From assembly GCF_963678635.1 (NCBI RefSeq), contig NC_087069.1:24666303-24730302 (forward strand): a stretch of DNA of 64,000 bases, given 5' to 3'. The position numbers and the translations under genes were made by a program. This document shows positions 24,310 to 37,799 of this stretch, piece after piece (the stretch's first letter is position 1; the number at the start of each line of letters is the position of its first letter). The notes beneath the pieces were generated by a model that saw nothing but the letters and a program-made list of their open reading frames with translations, had not been told where the DNA came from and did no database searches. This DNA is from Symsagittifera roscoffensis. Lineage: Eukaryota; Xenacoelomorpha; Acoela; Convolutidae.

Positions 24310-27300
24310 AAGCTTATTTGCCATAATTAGTTTGTTTTAAGGAACAAAATCTAACCTTTTGTACTTTAAATGGCGTGTCGGGGGATGATTTTTATAAAAA
24401 AAAAAACTCAAATTAAAAAAAAAATCATTTTATTTTAATTCAATTGATTTTTCAAAGTTATTTTTGCTCCATAAATCCTAAAAGGCAGTCGGAACATTCA
24501 GGGCTTCGCCCTGATACGAGCAGTCTTGTTATTTTTGTTATTCGTCGTTTTCTCGGCTAAAATCATCATTTTTTGACACTGCATTATCTTCAATCTTAGA
24601 ATTCCATTCAAGTCACAATCCAGGGTTGATTGATAGATAGTCGCGATGACAGACGTTTTCTTTTGAGTCATCGAGCCGCTCAAGACAGCCGTTTCTTCAG
24701 CCGATTCTGTTAATTTTGTAGTCAATGAATTAGTCCTTAAACCATTAAGGATGATGACTCGCTTGGCCTAATGTTTTTTTTTTCATAACATTAACGAAGA
24801 TTATTTTGACTGCCATCCACTCACAACTAATTGCATGTGCAGCAACTTTCTTGCGCTTGGAATACCCATCTGAAGCACTTTCTTTTCTTTCTGATTGACA
24901 TTAATGTGTACTCGTCCGTGCTGGAAGGTTCTGAATTTTTTCTGACTTGCTCAGTATTTTTAGTAATTTGCTCGTCCGACAGGCTCTTCTAGCTCCCTAG
25001 CCACCTGTTTAATGCTCTGATTTTTTTCTCGTTTGTCAAGTACCACACCAAGTCGATCTCAACCTATCTATTGTTTTTTTTACTTCTGATTTGCCCGCAT
25101 TCATTTGAAAAAGCACCATTTTTTGCTTGAGTTGCAAGTTGGCAGGAATTTATGGGTTCCGGCGTGCTGTTCGGCGCGTCACCTCTTTCTAATCGTCTCG
25201 CGTTTTGCCGCGACTCCTGCTTCTTTTCTCACTTTTCCTCTGGCTTCAGAAAGTTGCCCAACAATTTTATGAAACATTCGTTTTTTCTTGTTTAATCCGG
25301 TAGAATAGTCTGTTTTAGTTCGTTACATTTGTCTTCTTCTTGAATAGGTTCTGCGTGTTGTCTAGTACTCTTGGACTCCGCTTAGAAATCCACCCCCGGT
25401 TTTTTTATATTTATAAATTATCTGTGCGCCTTTGCAAAAATATAGCTTAGACTCCAGTTTTTCGCGATGTCGGTAATCCAATAATTGCAACAGTGGGTAC
25501 ACTAGATGAGAAATTCAAATCATTTGGGTCGATAAATTTTTTGGTACAATCCAAAAAAAAAGTTCGACTATCTACTCTTCTCAATATGCCGGAGGCGCCA
25601 GGGTTATTACCAGCAAAAAACAAAATCCAGTGGTTTTTCACCGCTACTTTTTTCTCTCTTGAATATGCCAATCTGTAAACTGTGATAAAAGCATTGTTAA
25701 AATAATGTCAATTGAAAAATTCTTTCTCATGATGCAGCCTAAATTTTCTGTTTAAGGGGGCACAATAGTTCACGAAAAAGTTACCAGACAGTTACAAAAT
25801 TATTTATAATACATTTATGTAACTGCGGGTTTCAGGATGTCTTTCAGAAAAAAACATTAATTGATCATGCACTTACGATAATGCTGATTCCAGAAAACCT
25901 TTTCAGATTGGGAAAAGTGTCTAAGTTCAGCTAAGGTTTGACGTCCTTGAAAGTAGTCAGCTAGACTTTTGTTTTCAATTCGACGTGGTTTGGTTCCAAA
26001 AAACATCAAAGAGTGGGATAGAACTATAATTTAGAGGCCGTTTTCCGGAGATTTCAACCAGTTTCGACATATTCAGTCTTTTTAGAGAGTCAAGTTTGAT
26101 ATCACATTAAAACCCTATTGATCGTGTTTAAAAAACTTTTTTCTCGTACCCATTTTGGCTCATTGACTGCCAAGTCTAGACTTTTATTGTTTCCTAAAAA
26201 CAAAAATAAGTCTAGCAAAGAGCACCGATAAACAGATTTCCTGCCACAAGTCAAGTTTGGTTCCTTACCAATACTTACAAATACTTGATTTGAAAAATCT
26301 GCTGAACCGTTTCATTTTCCTTTTTAGATATTACTCCAAGAGTGAAGCTGAGGAAACTTAGGAAAGAGCTGAGATCAATCACAAAAACCTTAACGGAAAT
26401 CTTTATTTCAATTCACTGCAAACCTAACAATCTTTTTGTAAAATTGTCAGAATGTTAAAGTAACGAATGTCTCAACAAAACCTCAATTGTCCTCCTTACT
26501 TCCTAGCCATCGCAACTTAAAAGGGATAAAGCGCCCTCGAGGGCTCTACCATGTCGAAATTGAGTAGCATTTTTGTTTCGGCTCGGCATGCTTCTGACTT
26601 TCAAAAGTTTTCAAAAGTTTTTTTTTTCAGAAGATTTCAATTCATAGTTTTTCTTTAAAACCAAGTCTCTATTAGCAAGATACTGCGGTCCTTTACTTGA
26701 TGCCTAATCAAAAACGATGTTTTTTCATATTCATCCTCATCGATAAAGCTTAGCCTAGATTTTCCCATTGGACCTAAACAGGCGCAACCACTGTATTGAA
26801 TCACACACTCTCACACAGTTGCTAGTTTTGGTTCCGGCATAAAACTTTTGGTTAGCAGGGTTGGGTATTCAACACACCTGTTCACTATCAGTTAAGACAC
26901 TTATGTTTTTCATCCTGATAGCCACGTAGAAGTTCTTGGTTAAATCAAAACTCTGACAAAGTTGCGACCTAAAATAATGTGATCGGAACCATCACAGTAC
27001 TCTACATTTAAAAATTTCATCCAAAGATTCATTCCTCCCATCCGGCGATTCGCAGCTGCCAAACTCAGGTTCAAGGACATTAGATCCTTCCTGGTGAAAC
27101 CCTTTTTCCCCATGTCTAGACCGGCATCACAGTGACCTCCGCTTTTGTAACCAAGAGGCCCTTGACTCCTAATTTTTTCCAGTCTCAGTCTAGCAGATCT
27201 GCAGTTTTTTCTCTCTCGTAGCCTTTATGCACTGCAACTTGTTTCTTTATGGACAATTGGCTTATTCTTCGGACTTTCAATTTTTCTTGACCCAAGCGTA

Positions 27301-28251
27301 TCTGCCCCTAGACCTCCATAGAGGTTCATAGACCCCCATAGAACCCTCAATGAAATTCAGGATCCAAATACCACCCGAGACCTACAAAATCCGCGATTCG
27401 TGGTTTCACTTGCCTCAGGTAGGTAGGCGGCGCCGAGACTATGGTCTGTATCTTACTGGTTTGAGGCATTTTCCCTAATGCTTGTCTGGGTCTCGTAATT
27501 AACATCGTGCTCAAGCTGCTCGGTGCTTTGGTCTCTTGTACTTAGAATGATTCGAAAGCATTGAGCTGATCTTTTACTCTCTCTTACTCCACGTCTGCTT
27601 GATCCTTTCTGTTGCTAAATGGTGTTAAACCCTTTTAAGTGCGTCTCTGGCTGTTGCCTTTGTATTCGATGTTGAAGTTTTTTGTTACGGCCTCAGGCGC
27701 GGTCCCTGTTGCTTGCTTTTTCACTGATTGCATTTTTTTTTTCTTTCTTTCTGATTTTTCCCTCACTCATCAAGCTTGCTCTAATTCTGAACAAAGCCTC
27801 TTTTTGTCTTGGACGCTTGGTGTCTGATACTGCAACTAAACATTATTTGGATTCTGATTTTAAATAACCAACCAGGTTGCAAAAGAAGCACCTGGGCCAG
27901 AATTTGGAGATTAAGTCCCTGATAAAATTTTATCGACCGTTTTGTGATGTTTTTAAAATCTTTTAATAATAGCTGATTGTCCTCGTGAATTGCTTCTTTC
28001 CTATGACTATTCGATCTGCGTTATCTCTTTTGGAGTAATATTGTGAATTTCGTCTATTTGATGATCTTCCACGAAAATTATTGGAAAAAATTTTTATGGT
28101 CTGATATAACTATAGCTATTTTTGAGTAATTTTTTTGAGCTATTTTTGCTTTGAATGTTCTTGCTTGCTAAAATTTGGTCTTATTCCAAGTATTGGCAGA
28201 TTTATTTGGTTCTTTATTTAGCGTGGTCTATCTGATTGATCTTGTTGCTTT
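24310..28251. repeat. Large repeat family, copy I
   Basis: Collinear with copy III (32,562-37,799) over most of its length. Shared landmarks include 'CTTAAGGGGGCACAATAG'-like sequence near 25,755, a 'CTTTTATTGTTTCCTAAAAA' stretch near 26,177, and 'GTCAGAATGTTAAAGTAACG' near 26,446. Copy I lacks about 1.4 kb that copies II and III carry between 'CCTAACAATC' and 'TTGTCAGAATG'. At its right end (28,251) it runs into gag C-terminal fragments read on the minus strand, as copy III does at 37,800. Short minus-strand frames (for example 25,447-25,671) are conserved between copies but match nothing I know. Confidence 0.8.
24498..24514. repeat. Conserved hairpin, copy 2
   Basis: Same stem, loop and 3' flank as at 23,804-23,820. 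Confidence 0.7.
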
Positions 28252-29790
28252 TGTCTGCATTCAGCAATACTAAGTCTGTATTTGCGGCACTAGTTACTCA
28301 ATTTTTTGATTGAAGGTTTTTCTTTGTATTTGGCTTTTTTCGTTTATTATCAGGATTCAATTTTTGTGGCTAAATTTTTATCGGAGTCTTGGATATGATT
28401 TATATGTGAAGTTGTTGTTTAGATAATTTTTTCTGTTTTCGTCTGTTTTCATTAAGATTTCAGCTCTGTTTTCATTGAAATTTCGGTTTCCTCTGTTTTC
28501 ATTGTGATTTCAGCTTGTTCTAGTTTGTCTACAGTTTTGCGAAAATCCATGTTGGATTCTCAAAATAATGATGATTGTGATCCTCTCTTTTTTGCTTCTT
28601 TTCTTAATTGTGATGTTAAGGTCATCGCTAGAGTTCCGGTCATTTCTACATATTTGTAGTCATGTGTATTGAGAGAAAAAGCTTTTCGGTTCTCCAATAA
28701 ATGCAACAGTTTGTACACTAGATGAGAAATTCAAATCATTTGGTTCGATAAATTTTTTGGTACAATCCACCATGAAAGTTCTAAGTCTGTATTTGCGGCA
28801 ATAGTACTACATTTTTTGAATGAATGTTTTTCTATAAAAATTTAGCTTTTTTCGTTTATTATCACGATTTGATTTTTGTGGCTAAATTTTTATCGGAGTC
28901 TCGGATATGATTTATATGTGAAGTTGTTGTTTGGATAATTTTTTCTGTTTTCCTCTGTTTTCATTAAGATCCGAGCTTTGTTTTCATAGAGATTTCGGTT
29001 TCCTCTGTTTTCATTGTGATTTCAGCTTGTTCTAATTTGTCTACAGTTTTGCGAAAATCCATGTTGGGTTCTCAAAACAATGATGATTGTGATCCTCTCT
29101 TTTTTGCTTCTTTTCTTAATTGTGATGTTAAGGTCATCGCTAGAGTTCCTGTCATTTCTACATATTTGTAGTCATGTGTATTGAGAGAAAAAGCTTTTCG
29201 GTTCTCCAATAATTGCAGCAGTTTGTACACTAGATGAGAAATTCAAATCATTTGGGTCGATAAATTTTTTGGTACAATCCACCATGAAAGTTCGAAGTCT
29301 GTATTTGCGGCAATACTACTACATTTTTTGAATGAAGGTTTTTCTATAAAAATTTAGCTTTTTTCATTTATTATCACGATTTGATTTTTGTGGCTAAATT
29401 TTTATCGGAGTCTCGGATATGATTTATATGTGAAGTTGTTGTTGGATAATTTTTTCTGTTTTCTCTGTTTTCATTAAGATCTGAGCTCTGTTTTCATAGA
29501 GATTTCGGTTTCCTCTGTTTTCATTGTGATTTCAGCAAGTTCTAATTTCTCTACAGTTTTGCGAAAATCCATGTCGAGTTCTCAAATTAATGATGATTGT
29601 CATCCTATCTTTTATGCTTCTTTTCTTAATTGTGATGTTAAGGTCATCGCTAGAGTTCCTGTCATTTCTACATATTTGTAATCATGTGTATTGAGAGAAA
29701 AAGCTTTTCGGTTCTCCAATAACTGCAACAGTTTGTACACTAGATGAGAAATTCAAATCATTTGGGTCGATAAATTTTTTGGTACAATCC
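28252..29790 (-). repeat. Tandem ~510-bp chimeric repeat: gag C-terminus plus flank
   Basis: Three units start with 'AAGTCTGTATTTGCGGCA' at 28,272, 28,793 and 29,295. A second landmark, 'GCTTTTCGGTTCTCCAATAA', is at 28,681, 29,193 and 29,703. On the minus strand each unit holds the end of gag (ending like 'VDKLEQAEI'), the start of the nucleocapsid knuckle, and about 100 bp that elsewhere lies inside the large repeat (copy I, near 25,480-25,565). The last unit continues into copy II. The same chimeric junction is thus repeated, which suggests one rearrangement followed by unequal exchange or slippage. Confidence 0.75.
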
Positions 29791-32561
29791 ACCAAGAAAG
29801 TTCGACTAACTACTCTTCTCAATATGCTGGATGCGCCAGGATTACCAGCAAAAAGCATAATCCAGTGGTTTTTCACCGCTACTTTTTTCTCTCTTGAATA
29901 TGCCAATCTGTAAACTGTGATAAAAGCATTGTTAAAATAATGTCAATTGAATAATTCTTTCTCATGATGCAACCTAAACTTTCTGTTTAAGGGGGCACAA
30001 TAGTTCACGAAAAAGTTACCAGACAGTTACAAAATTATTTATAATACATTTATGTAACTGCGGGTTTGAGGATGTCTTTCAGAAAAAAAAACATTAATTG
30101 ATTATACATTTACGATAATGCTGATTCGGGAATACCTTTTCAGATTGGGAAAAGTGTCTAAGTTCAGCTAAGGTTTGACGTCCTTGAAAATAGTCAGCCA
30201 GAAATGGGTTTTCTTTTCGACATGGTTTGGTTTCAAAAAACATCAAAGAGTCGGATAGAATTATAATTTAGAGTCGGTTTTTCGGAGCTTCCAACCAGTT
30301 TCGACATATTCAGTCTTTTTAGAGGGTCAAATGTGATATCACATTAAAACCCCATTGATCGTGTTTTAAAAACTTTTTTCTCGTACCCATTTTGGCTCAT
30401 TGACTGTCTCAAGTCTAGACTTTTATTGTTTCCTAAAAACAAAAATAAGTCTAGCAAAGAGCACAGATAAACAGATTTCCTGCCACAAGTCAAGTTTGGT
30501 TCCTTACCAATACTTACATTTACTTGAGTTGAAAAATCTGCTGAACCGTTTCATTTTGCTTTTTAGATATTACTTTAAGAGTGAAGCTGAGGAAACTTAG
30601 GAAAGAGCTGAGATCAATCACAAAAACCTTAACGGAAATCTTTATTTCAATTTACTGCAAACCTAACAATCGTTTTGTAAATCGGAGGTAAACTGTCTAC
30701 ATGGAAAATTCTGACTGATGTACAGTTCAAAATAAATGAAAAAAAAATAAAACAGCAAAGAAAGAAGGATGCAACGTTTAAAATACTACACTAAAAATTT
30801 AAAATGGGAGAAAAAAATTAAGTGTCCTTTCCCGATAGACATTATATCTCTTATAATCCCTAAAACAGAAGCTCTTGTTTACAGACAGAATTGTTCAAAG
30901 ATACGTTTTTCTGGTGTTGTTTTGTTTCTCTTTTACATTTTTCTATCCAAGATTGCACAAATTTTGATTTGAACTGGCTAAATTTCCTTGTCTATATAAT
31001 ATTTTTAATTGCAAATTCAATTATCTCAGAAAGTCAGTGTCTTAGGAAAAATCTAATTACTTTTAAAGACACAAATGACTGCTGGCTTCCATTTTTTTCA
31101 TTTGAGTCAGATTCGATAATTTTTTCTGTTTTCTGAGAACGAAGGGGCCAGATAATTGATTTATGCCGTGATTCTTATGAAAATTTTATAAACTTGCCTC
31201 TCGGTTGGATGGCGCGTCAAAACATTACATTAATCACAACGAAACCAATCTATTGAACCATACTCGAAGGAACGCCTATCCTCATTTGGACAACAAATTG
31301 TTTTATAACCTTTTTTAGGATCATTATGAAGTTTAAATGCGAAAGGCCGAAAGACAAAAGCTTGCTATGGATAATATTTATGCCCGTAATCCGTCGTTTT
31401 GGCAAAAACAAAACAATTCTCTACAAAAACACTTGAAAATGGATTCGAAAGAAAAAGTTTTCTCAGGCTTCTGGTTGCTGCATCACTACCCTGTGACCAA
31501 TGTACAAAATGCACGAGAAAAATAGACGCATCTCTAATGCTTATATTTTTTTTAATGAATTCCATCTATAAAAGCAAAAACACTGTCAGGACACCACATT
31601 TGCGAGCCGTTTGATTGGACAAAAACTACTTTTCGGTGAAAACAGCTTCAATCTATCTGCTGACATCAACGCAGGCTATGTTTATTTGAACCAAACTTAG
31701 GTCTTCTGAATAGTGTTTTTTTGCGCTACCATTGGATAAATAAAAGAAAAAATGAAGCACATCGTTAAAGGGGTTTTTTCTTTGAAACAATGGTGTTGCA
31801 AAGATGTGCGAAAGACAACTCAATAAACTACCCACGTTTCTCGAATCTAAAAAAATCAATAAGTATATGGTCATTTGATGTGATAACATCCACTCTAACT
31901 CTGGAAAAGGACAAGATATCGTGCTAGCACTCCTAAACAGTTTGTGGTCGCAGGTTCGTTGCTCACCAAAAATGATCCGTATAAACTTTAAATCTTCTCA
32001 CTTGATGGCGCCAAAATTTAAGCATCTCCTTATTGGTCCAAACCTTAAATTTAATGAATTTTAGGTTTTCCATGAAACTTTAAGTCAAACTCAGTTTTTA
32101 TTGTCAGAATGTTAAAGTAACGAATGTCTCAACAAAACCTCAATTGTCCTCCTTTTTCCTGGTCATCACAATTTCAGAGGACTAAAACGCCCTCAAAGAC
32201 TCTACCTATTGAGTAGCATTTTCGTTTCGGCTCGGCATGCTTCTGACTTTCAAAAATTTTCAAAAGTTTTTTCAGTAGAATTCAAGTCATAGTTTTTCTT
32301 TAAAACCAAGTCTCTATTAGGGTTAAAATATCACTTGTTGGTTGCTAGGGTTGGGTACCCAAGACACCTGTTCACTATCAATTAACACACTTATGTTTTT
32401 CATCCTGATACCCACTATGACTGCCTGCCTTTGGCTTCAAATTTACTTCTCTGTTTCAAAAAAATGTCGTCTAATTTTGTTCGTTTTTATCCTCTTTATA
32501 TGCTGCTTAACATACTCCCTAATGTTAACTGTAGAATTCATTACTTAAATCAAAATCTAGC
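29703..32561. repeat. Large repeat family, copy II
   Basis: Matches copy III from about 33,690 to 36,476, including the ~1.4-kb part (30,676-32,100) missing from copy I. It starts at the end of the chimeric gag array and ends at 32,561, where copy III begins with 'TAGCTTATTTGCC'. Small open frames at 30,891-31,136 and 31,337-31,525 are shared with copy III but show no recognisable domain. Confidence 0.8.
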
Positions 32562-35500
32562 TTATTTGCCATAATTGGTTTGTTTCAAGGAACGAAATCT
32601 ACCCTTTTGTACTTTATATGGCGTGTCGGGGGATGATTTTCATAAAAAAACTCAATTAAAAAAAAAATTCATTTTATTTTAATTCAATTGATTTTTTAAA
32701 GTTATTTTTGCTCCATGAATCTTAAAAGGCAGTCGGAACATTCAGGGCTTCGCCCTGATACGAGCAGTCTTGTTAACCTTGTTATTCGTCGTTTTCTCGG
32801 CTAAAATCATCATTTTTTGACACTGCATTATCTTCAATCTTACAATTCCATTCAAGTCACAACCCAGGGTTGATTGATAGATAGCCGCGATGACAGACAT
32901 TTTCTTTTGAGTCGTCGAGCCGCTCAAGACAGCCGTTTCTTCTGCCCTTTCCAGATTCTGTTAACTTCGTAGTCAATAAAATAGTCCTTAAACCATTAAG
33001 GATGATCAATCGCCTGGCCGAATGTTTTTTTTTCATAACGTTAACGATGATTATTTTGACTGCCATCCATTCACAACTAATTGGATTTGCAGCAACCTCC
33101 TTGCGCTTGGAATACCCATCTGAATGACATTAATGTGTACTCGACCGTGCTAGAAGGTTCTGCATTTTTTCTGACTTGCTCAGTAATTTTAGTAATTTGC
33201 TCGTCCGACAGGCTCTTCTTGCATGCTATCCCTAGCCACTTGTTTAATGCTCAGATTTTTTTCTCGTTTGTCAAGTACCACCCCAAGTCGATCTCGACCT
33301 TTCTATTGTTTTTTTTTTACTTTTGATTCGCCTGCATTCATTTGAAAAAGCCCCATGTTTTGCTTGAGTTGCAAGTTGGCAGGAACTTATGGGTTCCAGC
33401 GTGCTGTTCGGCGCGTCACCTTTTTCTAATCGTCTCGCGTTTTGCCGCGACTCCTGCTTCTTTTCACACTTTTCCTCTGGCTTCAGAAAGTTGCTCAACT
33501 GTTTTTTAAATTTTATGAAACATTCGTTTTTTCTTGTTTCCTCCGGTAGAATAGTCTGTTTTCGTTCGTTACATTTCTCTTCCTCTTGAATAGGTTCTGC
33601 GTGTTGTCTAGTACTCTGGGGCTCCGCTTAGAATTCCACCCCCAGTTTTTTTTTATTTTTAAATTATCTGTGTGCGCCTTTGCAAAATTATAGCTTAGAC
33701 TCCAGTTTTTCCGCGATGTCAGTAACACAATAATTGCGCCAGGGTTATTACCAGCAAAAAACATAATCCAGTGGTTTTTCACCTCTACTTTTTTCTCTTG
33801 ACTATGCCAAGCTGTAAACTGTGATAAAAGCATTGTTAAAATAATGTCAATTGAATAATTCTTTCTCATGATGCAGCCTAAACTTTCTGTTTAAGGGGGC
33901 GCCAGTTAGCAAAGGGGTCACAATAGTTCACGAAAAAGATACCAGACAGTTACAAAATTATTTATTATACATTTATGTAACTGCGGGACTGAGGATGTCT
34001 CTCAGAAAAAAAAACATTTATTGATTATACACTTACGATAATGCTGATTCGAGAATACCTTTTTAGATTAGGAAAAATGTCTAAGTTCAGCTAAGGTTTG
34101 ACGTCCTTAAAAATAGTCAGCTAGAAATTGGTTTTGTTTTCGACGTGATTTGGTTCCAAAAACATCAAAGAGTGAGATAGAACTATAATTTAGAGTCGGT
34201 TTTCCGGAGATTTCAACAGGTTTCGACATATTCAGTCTTTTTAGAGGGTCAAGTTTGATATCACATAAAAACCCTATTGATCGAGATTAAACTATTTTTT
34301 TCTCGTACCCATTTTGGCTCATTGACTGTCAACTCTAGACTTTTATTGTTTCCTAAAAACAAAAATAAGTATAGCAAAGAGCACCGATAAACAGATTTCC
34401 TGCCACAAGTCAAGTTTGGTTCCTTATCAATACTTACAAATACTTGATTTGAAAAATCTGCTGAACCGTTTCATTTTGATTTTTAGATATTACTCTAAGA
34501 GTGAAGCTGAGGAAACTTAGGAAAGAGCTGAGATCAATCACAAAAACTTTAACGGAAATTTTTATTTCAATTCACTGCAAACCTAACAATCTTTTTGTAA
34601 ATCTGAGGTCAACTGTATACTTGGAAATTCTGACTGATGTACAGTTCAAAATTAATTGAAAAATAAGAAGGCAGCAAAGAAAGAAGGATGCAACGTTTAA
34701 AATACTACACTAAAAATTTAAAATGGTAGAAAAAAAATTAAGATTTCTTTACCGATGGACATTATATCTCTTATGATCCCTAAAACAGAAGCTCTTGTTT
34801 ACAGACAGAATTGTTCAAAGATACGTTTTTCTGGTATTTTGTTTCTCTTTTACATTTTTTTATCCACGATTGCACAAAATTTGATTTGAACTGGCTAAAT
34901 TTCCTTGTCTATAAAATATTTTTAATTGCAAATTCAATTATCTCAGAAAGTCAGTGTCTTTGGAAAAATCTATTTATTTTTAAAGACACAAATGACTGCT
35001 GGCATTCATTTTTTTCATTTGAGTCAGATTCGATAATTTTTTTTTTCTGAGAACGAAGGGGCCAGATAATTGATTTATGCCGTGATTCTTATGAAAATTT
35101 CATAAACTTGCCTCTCGGTTGGATGGCGCGTCAAAACATTACATTAATCACAACGAAACCAATCTATTGAACCATACTCATTTCATGAAGGAACGCCTAT
35201 CCTCATTTGGACAACAAGTTGTTTTATAACTTTTTTTAGGATCATTATGAAATTTAAATGCGAAAGGCCGAAAGACAAAAGCTTGCTATGGATTTTATTT
35301 ATGCCCGTAATTCGTCGTTTTGGCAAAAACAAAACAATTCTCTACAAAAACACTTTAAAATGGATTCAAAAGAAAAAGTTTTCACAGGCTTCTGGTTGCT
35401 GCATCACTACCCTGTGACCAATGTACAAAATGCACGAGAAAAATAGACGCATCTCTAATGCTTATAAGTTTTTTACCGAATTCCATCTATAAAAGCAAAT

Positions 35501-37799
35501 ACACTGTCAGGACATGACGTTTGTGAGACAATTGATTGGACAAAAATTATTTTTGGTGAAAACAGCTTCAATCTATCTGCTGACATCAACGCACGCTAAG
35601 TTTATTTGAGTCAAACTTAGGTCTTCTGATTAGTACTTTTTGCGCTACCATTGGATAAATAAAAGAAAAAATGAAGCACATCGTTAAACGGGTACTTTTT
35701 TTGAACCAATGGTGTTGCAAAGATGTGCAAAAGACAACTCAATAAACTATTCACATTTCTCGAACAAAAAAATCAATAAGTATATGGTCATTTGATGTGA
35801 AAACATCCACTCTAACTCTGGAAAAGGACAAGATATCGTGCTAGCACTCCTAAACAGTTTGTGGTCGCAGGTTCGTTGCTCACCAAAAATGATCCGTATA
35901 AACTTTAAATCTTCTAACTTGATGGCGCCGAAATTTAAGCATCTCCTTATTAGTCCAAACCTTAAATTTAATGAATTTTAGGTTTTCCATGAAACTTTAA
36001 GTCAAACTCATTTTTTATTGTCAGAATGTTAAAGTAACGAATGTCTCAACAAAACCTCAATTGTCCTCCTTTTTCCTGGTCATCACAATTTCAGAGGACT
36101 AAAGCGCCCTCAAAGGCTCTACCTCTTGAGTAGCATTTTCGTTTCGGCTCGGCATGCTTCTGACTTTCAAAAGTTTTAAAAAAAATTTTCAGAAGATTTC
36201 AAGTCATTGTTTTTCTTTGAAACCAATTCTCTATTAGGGTTAAAATAACACTTGTTGGTTGCTAGGGTTGGGTACCCAAGACACTTGTTCACTATCAATT
36301 AACACACTTATGTTTTTCATCCTGATAGCCTCTATGACTGCCTGCCTTTGGCTTCAACTTTTATTCTCTGTTTCAAAAAAATCTCGTCTCAATTTTTGTT
36401 CGTTTTTATCCTATTTATATGCTGCTTAACATACTCCCTGTTGTTAACTGTAAAAGTCATTGTTTAAATCAAAATCAAGCAAAGTTTCGACGTAAAAAAA
36501 ATATGATCGAAATCATCACAGTACTCTACATTTAAAAATTTTATCCAAAGATTTATTCCTTCCTTCTGAGTTTTCTCTACCTCATAGATGGCATAGCGAT
36601 TCGCAGCTGCCAAACTCAGGTTCAAGGACAATAGATCCTTCCAGGTGAAACCCTTTTCTCCATGTCTAGACCGGCATCACAGTGACCACAGCTTTTGTGT
36701 CCAAGAGGCCCTTGACTCCTAATTTTTCCCAGTCTCAGTCTAGCAGTTTTGCAGTTTTTTCCCTCTCGTAGCCTTTATGCACTGCAACTTTTTTCGTTAG
36801 GGACAATTGGCTAATTCTTTGGACTTTCAATTTTTCTTGACCCAAGTGTATCTGTCCCTAGAACTCCAGAGAGGTTCATAGACCTCCATAGAACTCTAAT
36901 TGAATTTCAGGGTCCAAATACCACCCGTGACCTACAAAATCCGCGTCGCCCTTGAAACGATTCGTGGTTTTACTTGCCACTGGTAGGCGCTGCCGAGACT
37001 ATCGTCTGTATCTTACTGGTCTGGGGCATTATCCCAAATGTTTTTCTGGGACTCGTAATTAACATCGTACTCAAGCTGCTCGGTGGTTTGGTCTCTTGTA
37101 CATAGAATGATTCGAAAGTATTGAGCTGATCCTTTACTCTCTCTCTTCCAAGTCTGCTTGATCGTTTTTGTTGCTAAATGGTGTTAAACCCTTTTAAGTG
37201 CGTCTCTGGCTGTTGCCTGTGTATTCGATGTTGAAGTTTTCTGTGACGACCTCAGACGCGGTCCCTGTTGCTTGCTTTTTCACTGATTGCATTTTTTTCT
37301 CTTTTTTTTCTGACTTTTCCCTCACTCATCAAGCTTGCTCTAATTCTGAACAAAGCCTCTTTTTGTCTTGGACGCTCGGTATCTAAAAATGCAACTAAAA
37401 ATGGCCTTCCAGGTTGCAAAAGAAGCACCTGGGCCAGAATTTGAGATTAAGTCCCTGATAAAATTTTATCGACCGTTTTGTGATGTTTTTAAAATCTTTT
37501 AGTAAAAGCTGATTGTCCTCGTGAATTGCTTCTTTCCTTTGACTATTTGATCTGCGTTATCTCTTTTGGAGTAATATTGTGAATTTCCTCTATCTGATGA
37601 TCTTCCACGAAATTTATTGGAAAAAATATTTATGGTCTGATATTACTATAGCTCGTTGTGAGTAATTTTTTTTGAGCTATTTTTGCTTTGAATATCCTTG
37701 ATTGCCAATTTCTGGTGTTTTTCCAAGTATTGGCAGATTTATTTGGTTCTTTTTTTTCGTGGTCTATCTGATTGATCTAGTTGCTTTTGTCTGCATTCA
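32562..37799. repeat. Large repeat family, copy III (most complete)
   Basis: Begins with the 5'-truncated hairpin repeat and continues through all segments seen in copies I and II. It runs into a minus-strand gag at about 37,800. Near 33,730 it lacks about 110 bp present in copy I. On the minus strand around 36,560-37,160 it carries a decayed version of the coding sequence best seen in copy IV (41,880-42,560). Towards 37,500 it codes an Arg/Ser-rich stretch like a nucleocapsid tail. Together these suggest the unit is the body of a retroelement related to the second gag. Confidence 0.8.
32742..32758. repeat. Conserved hairpin, copy 3
   Basis: Same stem, loop and 3' flank as at 23,804-23,820. 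The surrounding 200 bp also match. Confidence 0.7.

Larger units (their letters stand above)
23339..24530. repeat. Two tandem copies of a ~667-bp repeat with hairpin
   Basis: 'CGATACGAAAGTAACGG' occurs at 23,345 and 24,012, and the following sequence is shared: 'TGCTCGGGGTGGG', 'CATTTTTGACG', 'ATTAACGCGCGATAT', 'TATTAACGCGTAAGCGGAG', and a hairpin 'TCAGGGCTTCGCCCTGA'. A third, 5'-truncated copy lies at 32,562-32,775. No long frame is conserved between copies. It looks like a short non-autonomous repeat or the terminal part of the large repeat family described next. Confidence 0.75.

Noticed and set aside
25447-33869. Repeated minus-strand frame starting 'MAYSREKKVAVKNHW' in three copies
   Set aside because: The frame is shared because the DNA is shared; lengths and ends differ between copies and no domain is visible, so it is not listed as a gene.
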